Assembly: GCF_026626335.1 (NCBI RefSeq)
Contig: NZ_JAPNTZ010000006.1
Coordinates: 124,001 to 188,000, forward strand
DNA length: 64,000 nt
Source: Paractinoplanes pyxinae
GTDB taxonomy: Bacteria; Actinomycetota; Actinomycetes; Mycobacteriales; Micromonosporaceae
Direction: 5' to 3'
Below are positions 9,072 through 18,400 of the stretch, piece after piece (position 1 is the stretch's first letter; every line of letters begins with the position of its first letter). Under the pieces are notes generated by a model that was given only the letters and a program-made list of their open reading frames with translations, was not told the DNA's origin and searched no databases. The translations under genes were made by a program, and so were the position numbers.

Positions 9072-9889
9072 ACCGTGCCGGCGACGGTCCAGATGGTCAG
9101 GATGGCCAGGAAGTCACCGCGCGCGCCGGCCTCGTCGACGTGCGAGAACCACTTTTCCCGTACGCCGGCAGGGGTCGTCCAAGCCGCTTCGGGGACCATG
9201 GGGTTGACCATGGGCAGCACCACCGCGGCCGACGCCGGGTCGCCGAAGACGCAGGTGACCGGGGTCGCGCGCACGTCGGTGAGGCCCTTGCCGACGAGGC
9301 GGCGGCGCAGCGTGCGGCCCATGTCGACCTGCTTCGGCGTGAGCCGCCCGTGCATGGCCGCCACGACCGTGCGGGCCAGGGCCGGCGGCACCCCGTCGAA
9401 GGCCAGCGAGCTCCAGTCGGTGTCGATCAGGCAGATCCGCCCGCCGGGCCGGGTCACCCGCACCATCTCGGCGATGGCCAGGTCGGCGTCGTCGACGTGC
9501 TGCAGCACCCGCTCGCACCAGACCCCGTCGACGCTGCCCGCCGGCAGGTCGATGGCCGACACGTCACCCGTGGTGTAGCGCACGTTGCTGCCGTCGTGCC
9601 GCTCGACCGCGGCGGCGATGGTGGCGGCCGAGTAGTCCAGGGCGGTCACGCCGCCCGTCGGCCCGACCTCGTGGGCCAGCCAACGGGCGACCTCACCGGC
9701 CCCGGAGCCCGCGTCGAGCACCTGCCAGCCCGGCTCGGGGCGCAGCGCGTCCAGGGCCGTCCGCCGGACCCGCCGGATCTCGGGGTGCCGGCCCATCTCG
9801 TCCAGGGCGGCCAGCAGCATCGCGGTCATCTCGCGGGGCTGCCCGTCGAGGTCGGCGAACGGCGTGCGTTCGATCTGTGCGGGCTTCAT
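9047..9889 (-). CDS. SAM-dependent methyltransferase (class I)
   Basis: A 280-residue class I methyltransferase. Motif I is VLDAGSGAGEVARWL at residues 57-71, followed by TALDYS (acidic ribose-binding residue) and the post-motif region GSVDGVWCERVLQHVDD typical of UbiE/COQ5-like enzymes. ATG 9889 (MKPAQIERTPFAD) is preferred over a longer frame because the longer version would overlap the divergent oxidoreductase start. Similar proteins are often labelled methyltransferase domain-containing; substrate unknown. It converges on the YqeB-like gene with a 25-base overlap. Confidence 0.88.
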   Translation of the reverse strand: MKPAQIERTPFADLDGQPREMTAMLLAALDEMGRHPEIRRVRRTALDALRPEPGWQVLDAGSGAGEVARWLAHEVGPTGGVTALDYSAATIAAAVERHDGSNVRYTTGDVSAIDLPAGSVDGVWCERVLQHVDDADLAIAEMVRVTRPGGRICLIDTDWSSLAFDGVPPALARTVVAAMHGRLTPKQVDMGRTLRRRLVGKGLTDVRATPVTCVFGDPASAAVVLPMVNPMVPEAAWTTPAGVREKWFSHVDEAGARGDFLAILTIWTVAGTVQEARRQY

Positions 9890-9980
9890 GGGACGAATGT
9901 TGGCCCATCGGAAGCTCTGCGCTGAAGTACCCGTCACCCATCCGACAGGCGGCGGCGAAGATGTGGCAAGGTTTCGAAGC

Positions 9981-11003
9981 ATGAGTGACGCGGTGCGGTT
10001 CGGGCTGGTCGGCTACGGCTCGGGTGGGCGAACCTTCCATGCCCCCCTGATCGCGTCGGCGGCCAACATCGAATTCCTCGGCGTCGTCACCACCAACGAC
10101 GAGCGGCGCAAACAGCTGGCCGAACAGCACCCCACCGCGACCGCGTACGACTCGATCGGCGCGCTGGCCGAGGCCGGGGCCGAGGCGGTGGCGATCTCGA
10201 CGCCGGTCACCACGCACGCCGAGCTCGCGCTCGAGGCCATCGCCCACGGGCTGCACGTCGTGGTCGACAAGCCCTTCACGCTGGACGCCGAGCGCGCCCG
10301 CGAGGTGGTGGCCGCCGCCAAGGCCAAGGGTGTGCTGCTCAGCGTCTATCAGAACCGGCGCTACGACTCCGACTTCCGCACGCTGCGGCGGCTCATCGAC
10401 GACGGGCAGTTCGGCACGGTCCGGCGGTTCGAGTCGCGCTTCGAGCGGTGGGCGCCCGAGCGCAAGCCCGGCGCGGCCGGCGGCGGCACCCTGCTCGACT
10501 TCGGCTCCCACCTGGTCGACCAGGCGCTGCTGCTCAACGGGCCGGCCGTCCGGGCGTACGCCGAGGTGCGCGGCAGCGGCGAGCTGGACGACGACTTCTT
10601 CCTGGCCCTGCACCACGTGAACGGCGTCGAGTCGCACCTGTGGGGCAGCTGGCGCCAGGGCGCGCCCGGCCCCCGCTACCGGGTCGCGGGCACCACCGGC
10701 ACGTTCGTGGTGCTCGGCGTCGACGGCCAAGAGGCGGCGCTCAAGGCCGGGCAGTCCCCGGCCGATCTGGGCGACGAGTGGGGCGTCGAGCCCGAGGCTG
10801 CGTGGGGTCGCATCTACCGCGGCGACGAGGGCACCCGCGTGCGCAGCGAGCGCGGCCGGTGGGACCTGTACTACCCGGCCTTCGCGGCGGCGGTGCGCGG
10901 CGAGGGGCCGCTGCCGGTCGAGCCGGCCGACGTGGTCCGCAACATGACAGTCCTGGACGCGGCCCGCGAGAGCGCCCGCAGCGGGCAGACGATCAGGCTC
11001 TGA
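9981..11003 (+). CDS. Gfo/Idh/MocA-family oxidoreductase
   Basis: A 340-residue NAD(P)-dependent oxidoreductase, probably acting on a sugar or inositol derivative. The N-terminal Rossmann fold begins VRFGLVGYGSGGRTFHAPLI, and the family's EKP-like motif appears as VVDKPFTLDAERA near residue 95. The C-terminal domain carries GGGTLLDFGSHLVDQALLL near 170 (the conserved D-x-x-x-H type pocket). ATG 9981 is placed just after the divergent methyltransferase promoter region. The 3' end overlaps the convergent TetR gene by 11 bases. Confidence 0.92.
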   Translation: MSDAVRFGLVGYGSGGRTFHAPLIASAANIEFLGVVTTNDERRKQLAEQHPTATAYDSIGALAEAGAEAVAISTPVTTHAELALEAIAHGLHVVVDKPFTLDAERAREVVAAAKAKGVLLSVYQNRRYDSDFRTLRRLIDDGQFGTVRRFESRFERWAPERKPGAAGGGTLLDFGSHLVDQALLLNGPAVRAYAEVRGSGELDDDFFLALHHVNGVESHLWGSWRQGAPGPRYRVAGTTGTFVVLGVDGQEAALKAGQSPADLGDEWGVEPEAAWGRIYRGDEGTRVRSERGRWDLYYPAFAAAVRGEGPLPVEPADVVRNMTVLDAARESARSGQTIRL

Positions 11004-11538
11004 GTCCACTCAGCGCGATCATGAGCACCCGGTCGCGCTGGGCGTCATCGACATACGTACCGGAAGTCAAGCCCGAGACCAGGCGCAAGAGGTCGTCGAA
11101 GCTGGCGTCGCCACGCACCTCGCCGGCCGTCTGAGCGCGCTGGAACAACGGCTCGCCGGCCTCGTACATCGCCTCGCGGCACGAGCGGAACATCTCGGAC
11201 TCGCGATTCAGCGCCTCGATAACGGCTCGCTTGGTCTTCGCGTACGAGACAAACTGTTCGAGCCAGGTGGTGAGCGCCTGCCACGGCGGCAACTCGGCCA
11301 CCTCTTCGGCGACGCGGGCCAGCTGGCTGATCTCTTCGACATAGACCGCCTCGAACAGATCCTGCCGGGTCGGGAAGTTGCGGTAGAGAGTCCCGATGCC
11401 GACACCCGCGCGGCGGGCGATGTCTTCGAGCGACGCCTCGGTGCCGTTCTCGGCGAAAGCCTCCCGCGCGGCAACCAGCAACGCGTCGAAGTTACGCCGC
11501 GCGTCAGCACGCTGCGGACGGCGTACGGCAACCGCCAT
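10993..11538 (-). CDS. TetR/AcrR-family regulator of the adjacent efflux pump
   Basis: A 181-residue TetR-type repressor. The N-terminal helix-turn-helix is about residues 12-58 (ARRNFDALLVAAREAFAENG, then ARRAGVGIGTLYRNFPTRQD). The C-terminal all-helical domain would bind the inducer. It is divergent from the DHA2 transporter at 11603, with two perfect dyads in the shared 64-base gap, so local repression of the pump and of itself is the natural inference. A GGAG sequence precedes ATG 11538. Confidence 0.93.
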   Translation of the reverse strand: MAVAVRRPQRADARRNFDALLVAAREAFAENGTEASLEDIARRAGVGIGTLYRNFPTRQDLFEAVYVEEISQLARVAEEVAELPPWQALTTWLEQFVSYAKTKRAVIEALNRESEMFRSCREAMYEAGEPLFQRAQTAGEVRGDASFDDLLRLVSGLTSGTYVDDAQRDRVLMIALSGLRA

Positions 11539-11560
11539 CGGAGACGCTCCTCACACGTAA

Positions 11561-11577
11561 TCCGGTTGCGAACCGGA
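11561..11577. promoter_or_regulatory. Dyad TCCGGTT-gcg-AACCGGA, probable TetR operator
   Basis: A perfect inverted repeat with 7-base arms and a 3-base centre in the tetR/efflux intergenic gap, 23 bases before the tetR start. TetR-family operators in actinobacteria are often of this length and symmetry. Confidence 0.6.
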
Positions 11578-11583
11578 GGCACC

Positions 11584-11601
11584 CCTCCACTAATGTGGAG
11601 G
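11584..11601. promoter_or_regulatory. Dyad CCTCCAC-taat-GTGGAGG over the efflux promoter
   Basis: A perfect inverted repeat with 7-base arms. Its centre includes TAATGT (11591-11596), a good -10, and its right arm supplies GGAGG one base before ATG 11603. Binding here would block both transcription and translation initiation of the pump. Confidence 0.5.
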
Positions 11602-11602
11602 C

Positions 11603-13042
11603 ATGCCTCGACTTTACCAGCGTTCGCCGCGAACGACCTTCGCGGTCCTGGCCGCCGCCGCGGCGGCCTTCTCGCTCATGCAGTCGCTGGTCACGCCGGT
11701 CCTCCCGACGATCCAGCAGGACCTGCACACCTCGGCCGGCACGGTCACCTGGGTGCTCACCGCCTGGCTGCTCAGCGCGTCGGTGGCCACCCCGCTGATG
11801 GGCCGCATCGCCGACATGACCGGCAAGGACCGGGCGCTGCTGGTCGCCCTGGCCGCGATCGCCCTCGGCTGCCTGCTGGCCGCGGTCGCCCCCAACGTCA
11901 CCGTGCTGATCATCGCCCGCGTCGTGCAGGGCCTGGGCGGCGCGATCTTCCCTGTCTCGTTCGGCATCCTGCGCGACGAGTTCCCGCCGGCCCGGGTCAC
12001 CTCGGCCATCGGCGTGCTGGCCGCGGTCATCGCCACCGGCGGCGGCCTCGGCATCGTCCTGGCCGGCCCGATCGTCGGCGCGCTCAACTGGCGCTGGCTG
12101 TTCTGGCTGCCGCTGGCCGTGGTCGTGCTGGTCGGTCTGGCCGCTTGGCGGCTGGTTCCGGCTTCCCCCGTACGCACCCCCGGCCGCGTGAATTGGCTGT
12201 CGGCCGCCCTGCTGTCGGCCTGGCTGGTCGCGCTGCTGCTGCCGTTGAGCAAGGCCACCGCCTGGGGCTGGACGTCGGCCCGCACCCTGGGCCTGCTGGC
12301 CGCCGCGGTGGTGCTGCTGGCCGCGTGGCTGCTGGCCGAACTGCGCTCGGCCGAACCCCTGATCGACATGCGCATGATGCGCCTGCCCGCGGTCTGGACG
12401 GCCAACCTGGTCGCCCTGCTGTTCGGGGCAGCCATGTTCGGGGTGTTCGCCTTCCTCCCCCAGCTCATGCAGATCCCGGCCTCGTCCGGCTACGGCTTCG
12501 GCGCCACGGTGACGGGGGCCGGCCTGCTGATGCTGCCGATGCTGGTCACGATGGCCGTCTTCGGTTCGCTGAGCGGCCCGCTCACCCGCTGGGCGGGCAG
12601 CAAGTCCCAACTGCTGTGGGGTGCGGCGCTGAGCACGGTGGCCACGCTGTCGCTGGCTCTGCGGCACGGCGCCCCGTGGGAGGTAGCGGTGGCCGGCGGC
12701 GTCTTCGGCATCGGCCTCGGACTCGTCTACTCGTCGCTGGTCAACCTGATCGTCCAGAGTGTCCCCCGCCACCAGACCGGCGTGGCCAGCGGCATGAACA
12801 CCAACATCCGAACCATCGGAGCCTCCATCGGCACCGCGGTCGTCAGCTCCATCATCACCAGCCACCCGGGCGCCCAAGGCCTCCCCGCCGAGTCCGGCTT
12901 CACCGAGGCCTTCCTGGTGCTGACTTTCGTCGCCGCCGCAGCTTTCCTGGTCGCCCTGCTCGTGCCGACGGCCCGCAAAACGGCTCCCGAGCCCACTCCG
13001 CGGGCCGAGACCCTGCCCGAACTGAGCCCGGTCGAGGTCTGA
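11603..13042 (+). CDS. DHA2-family (EmrB/QacA) MFS drug exporter
   Basis: A 479-residue inner-membrane proton antiporter with about 14 predicted membrane helices. The N-terminus reads LPTIQQDLHTSAGTVTWVLT, the conserved opening of the DHA2 family, followed by the loop LMGRIADMTGKDRAL (motif A) and VVQGLGGAIFPVSFGILRDE. Periplasmic/cytoplasmic loops are short. It is expected to expel hydrophobic drugs. The divergent tetR gene and the dyads between them indicate substrate-induced expression. A strong bidirectional hairpin follows at 13047-13100. Confidence 0.94.
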   Translation: MPRLYQRSPRTTFAVLAAAAAAFSLMQSLVTPVLPTIQQDLHTSAGTVTWVLTAWLLSASVATPLMGRIADMTGKDRALLVALAAIALGCLLAAVAPNVTVLIIARVVQGLGGAIFPVSFGILRDEFPPARVTSAIGVLAAVIATGGGLGIVLAGPIVGALNWRWLFWLPLAVVVLVGLAAWRLVPASPVRTPGRVNWLSAALLSAWLVALLLPLSKATAWGWTSARTLGLLAAAVVLLAAWLLAELRSAEPLIDMRMMRLPAVWTANLVALLFGAAMFGVFAFLPQLMQIPASSGYGFGATVTGAGLLMLPMLVTMAVFGSLSGPLTRWAGSKSQLLWGAALSTVATLSLALRHGAPWEVAVAGGVFGIGLGLVYSSLVNLIVQSVPRHQTGVASGMNTNIRTIGASIGTAVVSSIITSHPGAQGLPAESGFTEAFLVLTFVAAAAFLVALLVPTARKTAPEPTPRAETLPELSPVEV

Positions 13043-13046
13043 CTGC

Positions 13047-13100
13047 ACGACGCAGCAGCGCGCGCCCGCCTTCCGAGAAGGGCGCGCGCTGCTGTGTCGT
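13047..13100. terminator. 21-bp stem-loop terminator after the efflux gene
   Basis: Arms 13047-13067 and 13080-13100 pair over 21 positions with a single G-T wobble around a 12-base loop. It starts four bases after the MFS stop and also lies downstream of the leftward gene ending at 13206, so it can serve both. No long T tract. Confidence 0.7.
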
Positions 13101-13205
13101 TCGCTCTCATCGGAATTCGGAAGCTGGCGATCCCGGCCCAGCCTGACCAGCAAGATGGGATATTCACACGCCGACAATGAGATATGGGAGTCGAGCGTCG
13201 ACAAC

Positions 13206-14090
13206 CTATCCGCCAACCATTTTTTCTCGCCGCCAATCGAATTGGAGCATCTTTCTCGCGACTAGTTCGTTACGATTACCGCGGGTGCCTTCCGGCGATC
13301 CGATAAGCACCTGCGATCCATCCAAGAGACTCCCGGCACCCGCCGTAAGCCATGGTCGGTACCGCGCCGGCCGTGGACACAAGGACCCGGCACCCGCTGG
13401 CTTCGTGCCGTTGGCGGACCAAACTCGATCGGCGCGCCGACACGGACCGGATGACGGGATCGGAATCATCGGCCGATCCGAGCCGGCCGGCTTGGTCGAA
13501 TCCGCGGGCCGAGCCGAGTCGCCGGGCTGGGCCGAGCCGCCAAGCTGGGTCAGATCCACAGCCTGGGCCGAACCAGCAGGCTGGGCCGAATCCGCGGGCT
13601 TGTCCGGGTCGCCGGGTTGGGCGGAGCCGGTCAGCTGAGGCGGATCCGCAGGCCGGGGTGCAACTACGGGCTGCGTCGAGGCGGTGGAGCGAGGTGAATC
13701 GGCGGGCTGCGCGGAGGCGGCAGTGCGGGGTAGATCTGCGGGCGGGGCCTGATCCGCTGGGTTCTCGGCGGAGGTGCCGGACCGAACCGGGCCGATTGTT
13801 GTCTCATCGCCCAGCACCGGCCTGGGTGGCCGCCGCTGCCAAGCCACCTCGGGATCCCAAATCAATGGCGGCACCCGATCAACCTGATCGTGCAGACCCG
13901 CGACCGCGCACTCCCGCGAACACCCGTGCGACCGGCACAACTTCGCCGCGTGGCGCCGCACCAGACCCCATCGCCGTCGACGGGCATGGTCGCGCCGGAA
14001 TTCATTCTGCTCCGGCGAATAACGACGCGACCTGGTCCGGTCTCGCATAGCGTCGATCTCCGACCTGGAAAACAACCCGAGCTGCCCCAT
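13206..14090 (-). CDS. Repeat-tailed protein, paralogue of 51773-52887, unknown function
   Basis: A 294-residue soluble protein with no signal peptide. The first 53 residues (MGQLGLFSRSEIDAMRDRTR, then YSPEQNEFRRDH, RRWGLVRRHAAKL) match the start of the protein at 51773 at 32 of 53 positions, strongly basic and helical. The remainder is low complexity: residues 127-204 are 13 consecutive hexapeptides of consensus AQPADS (18-bp units). The final 40 residues (VLIGSPEGTRGNRNELVARK) look ordered. Start ATG 14090 is supported by homology with the paralogue. DNA on both sides is AT-richer than the neighbours. The conserved basic head could bind nucleic acid, but this is only inference. Confidence 0.7.
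   Translation of the reverse strand: MGQLGLFSRSEIDAMRDRTRSRRYSPEQNEFRRDHARRRRWGLVRRHAAKLCRSHGCSRECAVAGLHDQVDRVPPLIWDPEVAWQRRPPRPVLGDETTIGPVRSGTSAENPADQAPPADLPRTAASAQPADSPRSTASTQPVVAPRPADPPQLTGSAQPGDPDKPADSAQPAGSAQAVDLTQLGGSAQPGDSARPADSTKPAGSDRPMIPIPSSGPCRRADRVWSANGTKPAGAGSLCPRPARYRPWLTAGAGSLLDGSQVLIGSPEGTRGNRNELVARKMLQFDWRREKMVGG
13479..13712 (-). repeat. 18-bp coding tandem repeat (13 hexapeptides)
   Basis: Thirteen degenerate 18-bp units encode hexads such as AQPADS, AQPGDP, DKPADS, ARPADS and TKPAGS in the tail of the 13206-14090 protein. The length of the unit preserves the reading frame. Confidence 0.75.
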
Positions 14091-14546
14091 AAACCATTAT
14101 TCCGCGCCGAGAAGATCGCCCGCAAAAACGATCATGCCATTCTCAGAATGAGAGCCGCGGGTGCCGGCACAACCGAGATGGCCATTCCGGGCGACGAGGA
14201 CAGCGGTCCGACGGCAATTGTCTGAACTTCCAGTCCGACGATGTGGTGCCCGCAATGCTCTGCGGGTTCTGGGTCTCGCCGCTCAGCCGGAGCAATCAGA
14301 TGACCATGTGGCGGCCCGCGCTCTACCGCGCATTTCGCCCCGCCTGCAGTGGGTCACGCGGCTAGATCCACCGGCGTCTGGAGCGTGTGCGCCGACTCCG
14401 GAATCCGTTCCAGATCGGCGGCCCGTGCCATACCGCGGAAAGGCCCCGACGCCAGGCATAGCTATGCCCCGGGTCGCATGCAAGCAGAGGCGAGTCCCGG
14501 GGCGTACGCCGAGAAGGCTAGCACTACGGTTCGTCCACGCGAACGC
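14091..14546. other. 456-base gap; no gene supported
   Basis: Between the repeat-tailed gene and the alpha/beta hydrolase. The first 75 bases are AT-richer and hold the motif TGGCATGATC (minus strand, 14139-14130), which is shared with the upstream region of the paralogue at 51773, plus a CATTCT-c-AGAATG dyad at 14138-14150. Open frames in the rest lack family features and ribosome sites. Confidence 0.5.
14130..14139 (-). promoter_or_regulatory. TGGCATGATC motif upstream of repeat-tailed gene
   Basis: This decamer lies 39 bases before the ATG at 14090. The same decamer occurs 50 bases before the paralogue's ATG at 51773 (51713-51722). Shared upstream sequence suggests common regulation or recent duplication. 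Confidence 0.35.
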
Positions 14547-15419
14547 TCAGACGGTGATGTGGGCCAGCAGGTTTTCGACGATCGCGTCGAAGTTGGCGAT
14601 TAGCGACAGATGCCCCTCGTCCGGGTTCAGGTGCACCTCGGCGCCGGGCACGTGGTGGGCCAGCCAGTGGCCGTGGGCGGGCGGGACCATTCTGTCCTGG
14701 TCGCCCTGCCAGATGGCTACCGGCACTCGGATGTCGGTCAGGGGGAAGCCCCAGTCGGCCAGGAAGGCCAGGTCGTCCTCGCGCCAGCCGGCGATGCCGG
14801 CCGAGACCGCGTACCGGGTCGACTCGGCCAGGTAGTCGGCGAAGCCGCCGGTCAGAGCGCGCTTGTCCACCTCGGACAGCAGGTCGCCGAAGGCGGCCAC
14901 CACGTCGTCGGCGGTGACCCGGGACAGGTCGTCGGCCATGCCGGACAGGAACTTGTCCAGCGGTTGCACGCCGTCGGCCGCGGCCTGGAACTCGGCGATG
15001 TTCTCTTCGCCCATGCCGTCGAGCCAGTCGAGGCCGGACGCGTCGTAGGGGGCTACCCCGGCGATGGTGGCCGCGCCGGCGCAGCGGCCGGGCAGCAGGG
15101 CCGCGCAGGCCAGGGCGTGGGGGCCGCCGCCGGACCAGCCGACCGTCACGAAGTGGGCCGCCTCGAGCCCGTCGAGCAGGGCCGCGGTGTCGGCGGCGAC
15201 GTCGGCCACGCGGCGGCCGGGGTGGGGTGTCGAGCCGCCGTAGCCGGGGCGGCTGGCCTCGACGATGCGCAGGCCGTGCCGCAGCGCCGAGTCGACGATG
15301 GGAGCGAAGCGGACAGCGCCGGAGGGGGTGCCGTGGTGCAGCACCAGCGGCAGGGCGCCGGGCGGGCCCTCCACCAGGTATTCCAGCGTGCGGCCGTCAG
15401 GCAGGACGATGCGTTCCAC
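14547..15419 (-). CDS. Alpha/beta-fold hydrolase
   Basis: A 290-residue serine hydrolase without signal peptide. The oxyanion segment is LVLHHGTPSGAVRF (26-39), the nucleophile is Ser96 in VTVGWSGGGPHA, the acid is in AIWQGDQDRMVPP near residue 230, and the histidine is in NPDEGHLSL near the C-terminus. Start GTG 15419 (VERIVLPDGRTLEYL) fits where homology begins; a longer frame adds an unlikely basic leader. Substrate unknown. It follows, on the same strand, the terminator of the alpha-1,3-glucan locus and so is probably a separate transcript. Confidence 0.9.
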   Translation of the reverse strand: MERIVLPDGRTLEYLVEGPPGALPLVLHHGTPSGAVRFAPIVDSALRHGLRIVEASRPGYGGSTPHPGRRVADVAADTAALLDGLEAAHFVTVGWSGGGPHALACAALLPGRCAGAATIAGVAPYDASGLDWLDGMGEENIAEFQAAADGVQPLDKFLSGMADDLSRVTADDVVAAFGDLLSEVDKRALTGGFADYLAESTRYAVSAGIAGWREDDLAFLADWGFPLTDIRVPVAIWQGDQDRMVPPAHGHWLAHHVPGAEVHLNPDEGHLSLIANFDAIVENLLAHITV

Positions 15420-15449
15420 AGGGCTGAATCTACGCGAAGTGCACGGCAG

Positions 15450-15478
15450 AGGGGCCCGCGTAGGCAACGCGGGCCCCT
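15450..15478 (-). terminator. Terminator of the alpha-1,3-glucan locus
   Basis: A perfect 12-bp stem (15450-15461 with 15467-15478) and 5-base loop begin 11 bases after the stop of the last GH87 gene. Confidence 0.75.
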
Positions 15479-15488
15479 TCCGTGACAA

Positions 15489-18400
15489 CTAGTTGCGGAT
15501 GATGGTGAAGGTTGAGGTCGGGTTTTCGATGTCGCGGTAGTTGTTGCTCAGCTGCAGGTTGGTGAAGGTGGCCGAGCCGACCGCGGGGCCCTGCCCGGCT
15601 TCGGGCATGGGGTTGGCCCAGATGGCGTAGCCGCTCTTGGCGTCGTACGCGTCACCGCTGCGCTGGGCACCGGTGATCGTGACGTTCGTGAAGACGGTGT
15701 CCTTCACGATGTTCTGCGGCTGCCCACCCACGTAGTTGGTCTGGAACATGATCCCGGAGTACGTCGGGTCGACGATGTCGACGTTCGAGACCCGGATGCC
15801 CTGGAAGACCTTCGACGCGCTGAACACCCAGATGGCCGGGAAGACCTGGTTGCCCCAGAAGTGGCCACCGGCCCGGACGATCGAGATGTTGTCGAACACG
15901 GTCGGCGGGTTGGCCCCGAACCCGTTCATCGGGTAGCCGAAGTCGAGCGAGCTGATGGTGATGCCCGAGTAGACCAGGGTGTCAGCGATGTAGATGTTCT
16001 TGAACGTGTTCGCGTACCCGCCGTAGACCGCGATGCCCGCGGCTCGCCAGGTCAGGATCGACGTGAGGTTGGAGTAGACGTTGTTGATCTCGTCGGCCCC
16101 GCCCGCGTCGATCGCCGAGAACAGCGCGAAGCTGTCGTCGCCGGTGGCCCGGGCCTCGTTGTTGTCGACCAGGTTGCCGGTGCTGCCGTTGGTCATGTTC
16201 ACGCCGTCGGCGAACGTGTTCCGGATCCGGCTGTTCTTGATCACCATGTTGTCGGTGTTGGCGCCCCAGTAGAGGCACACCACGTGCTCGGTCCAGATGT
16301 TGTCGATGGTGATGTTGGCCGTGTTGGCGAAGTCGAACACCTTGCCGGGGCCGTCGATGCGGATCGTGTAGTTGCCGAAGAACGCGAAGTCGGCGAACGT
16401 CGACCCGTTGGCGGTGCTGTCGGCCCGGAACCCGGCGTCGGTCTCGGACTGCGTGGACGGCGTGTAGAAGCGGGTGTACCAAGGCCCGGCCCCGACCACG
16501 CGGATCGACTTGCCGTACACCTGGAACTTGTTCGACGTCTGGTAGTCACCGGCCGGCAGGTAGACGCCGAGCTTGGTCGTGTCCTGGCGGGCGGTGTCCA
16601 GCGCGTTCTGCACCGACTGCTGGTCGAACCCAGTCGGGACGACGTAACGGGCCGCATCCGGGTTGGCCTTGGGCGAGACCTGCTCCAGGTTGATGAAGTC
16701 GATCGCGATGCTGCCCGAGTTGGCGCCGTCCTTCTGCAGCTTGACGACGCTGCCGGCCGGGAACGACCCGTTCAGCAGGATGTTCGCCTCGTCGTAGATG
16801 TGCCGCGGCCCGGTGCCCGAGTTCTGCGGCGCGGTCTCGTTGCCGTAGAGCCAGGCGTACTTCGAGGTGAGCGGCAGCGTCTTGTTCAGCGTCCCGTTGA
16901 CGTAGACGTTGATCGAGCTGGTCGTGCCGTCCGGGATCGAGAAGCGCGCGACCACGGTGTTCGTCGCCGCCCGGGTGGTCCATTGGACGTACGCGCCGGT
17001 CTGGTTCAGCGTCACCGCCCTGCGCCCGGAGGCCTCGCCGGCCAGGTCGCCGACGGTCCGGTTCGGGCCGACGACGGCTGCTCCCCCGCCGGTCTGCCCG
17101 TCCTCGGCCTCGTACATGTCGTAGGGCATGTTGGCGCCGCGTCCGACGAAGAAGGCCTTTTCACTGGTGTTGTTGGCCTGCTTGACGGGCAGCTCATTGG
17201 CGTCGTTGGCAATTACTGTGCGTACGGTGTAACGCCCGTTAGCCGCCGTCCAGGTGCCCAGGTTGATGGCCGGCGACGACGCGCCCGCGGCCAGGGTGCC
17301 GGTCCACGACCCGGTCAGCGTGCGGACGACCGACGAGCCGTTGAGCACGGTCAGCGTGACGCCGTGGGCGCCACCGGCCGAGGCCGCCGATCCCTGGTTC
17401 TTCAGCGTGACCGAGAAGGTGACCGTGTTGCCCGCGGCCGGCGTGCCCGGCGACCAGCTGACGGCCGAGGCGACCAGGTCGGAGCTGCTGACCGGGGTCA
17501 CCACCAGGTTCGACGGGCTGGTGTACGAGTTGTTGGCCTCGTTCGACTCGATGACCGTGTTGGCCTCGTCGACCTTGGCCACGACCTGGTACGAGCCCGC
17601 GTCCCGAGCGCCGATGGAGGCCGACACGGTGGCCTGAGCGCCCGCGGCCAGAGCACCGATGTTGGCCGTGCCCACCTTGGTCGTACCCAGGTAGAAGTTG
17701 ACGTTGGAAGCCGCGCTGGCGACGCCGCCCGCGTTGCGCACGGTGGCCGACAGCGTGACGGCGTCGGTCTCGACCGGGGAGGCCGGCGAGGCCGAGGTGC
17801 CGGTGATGGTCAGGTCCGGGTTGGGGGCCGCCGTGCCGATGGCCTGCAGCTCCGCGACCTGACCGCTGGGCGCGCCCGAGTTCGCGGTGAACGAGAGTCG
17901 GAGGTCGGCCGCGGTCGCGCTGACCGGGATGGTCACGGTGTTGCCCGAGGCCGGGTTGAACGAGTACGAGGCCGAGCCCACGATCGTCGTGAAGGTGCTC
18001 GAGCTCTGCTCCCGCCCGAGGATCGAGAACGTCTGCTGGCGGGCGCCCCACGAGCTGTCCGGGTTGAGCTTGACCACGACCGACGACAGGGCCGCGTTGG
18101 CGCCCAGCTTGACCGTCAGCGTGGCCGGCTGACCGCCGCCTTCCCAGTACGTCGCGGTGTTGCCGTCGTTCGCGTTGGTGGCCACGAACGTGTGGACGAC
18201 CGAGGACGCCTCGATCGGCTTGCCCTGGGCCAGGTTGGCGCCCGGCCCCGAGGTGCCGTTGCGGGTCACGGTGTTGCTGAAGGCCGAGGTGTTGCCGGCG
18301 GCGTCCTTGGCCCGCACCTGGTAGGCCACGGTCGCGCTGGCCGGCTGCGAGTCGGTGTAGGTCAGCACGTTGCCGGCCACGCTCGTCCGCAGGACGCCGT

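Noticed and set aside
13500..13700. Plus-strand Gly/Pro/Arg-rich open frame over the hexapeptide repeats
   Set aside because: Antisense of the 18-bp repeat array; no start signals.
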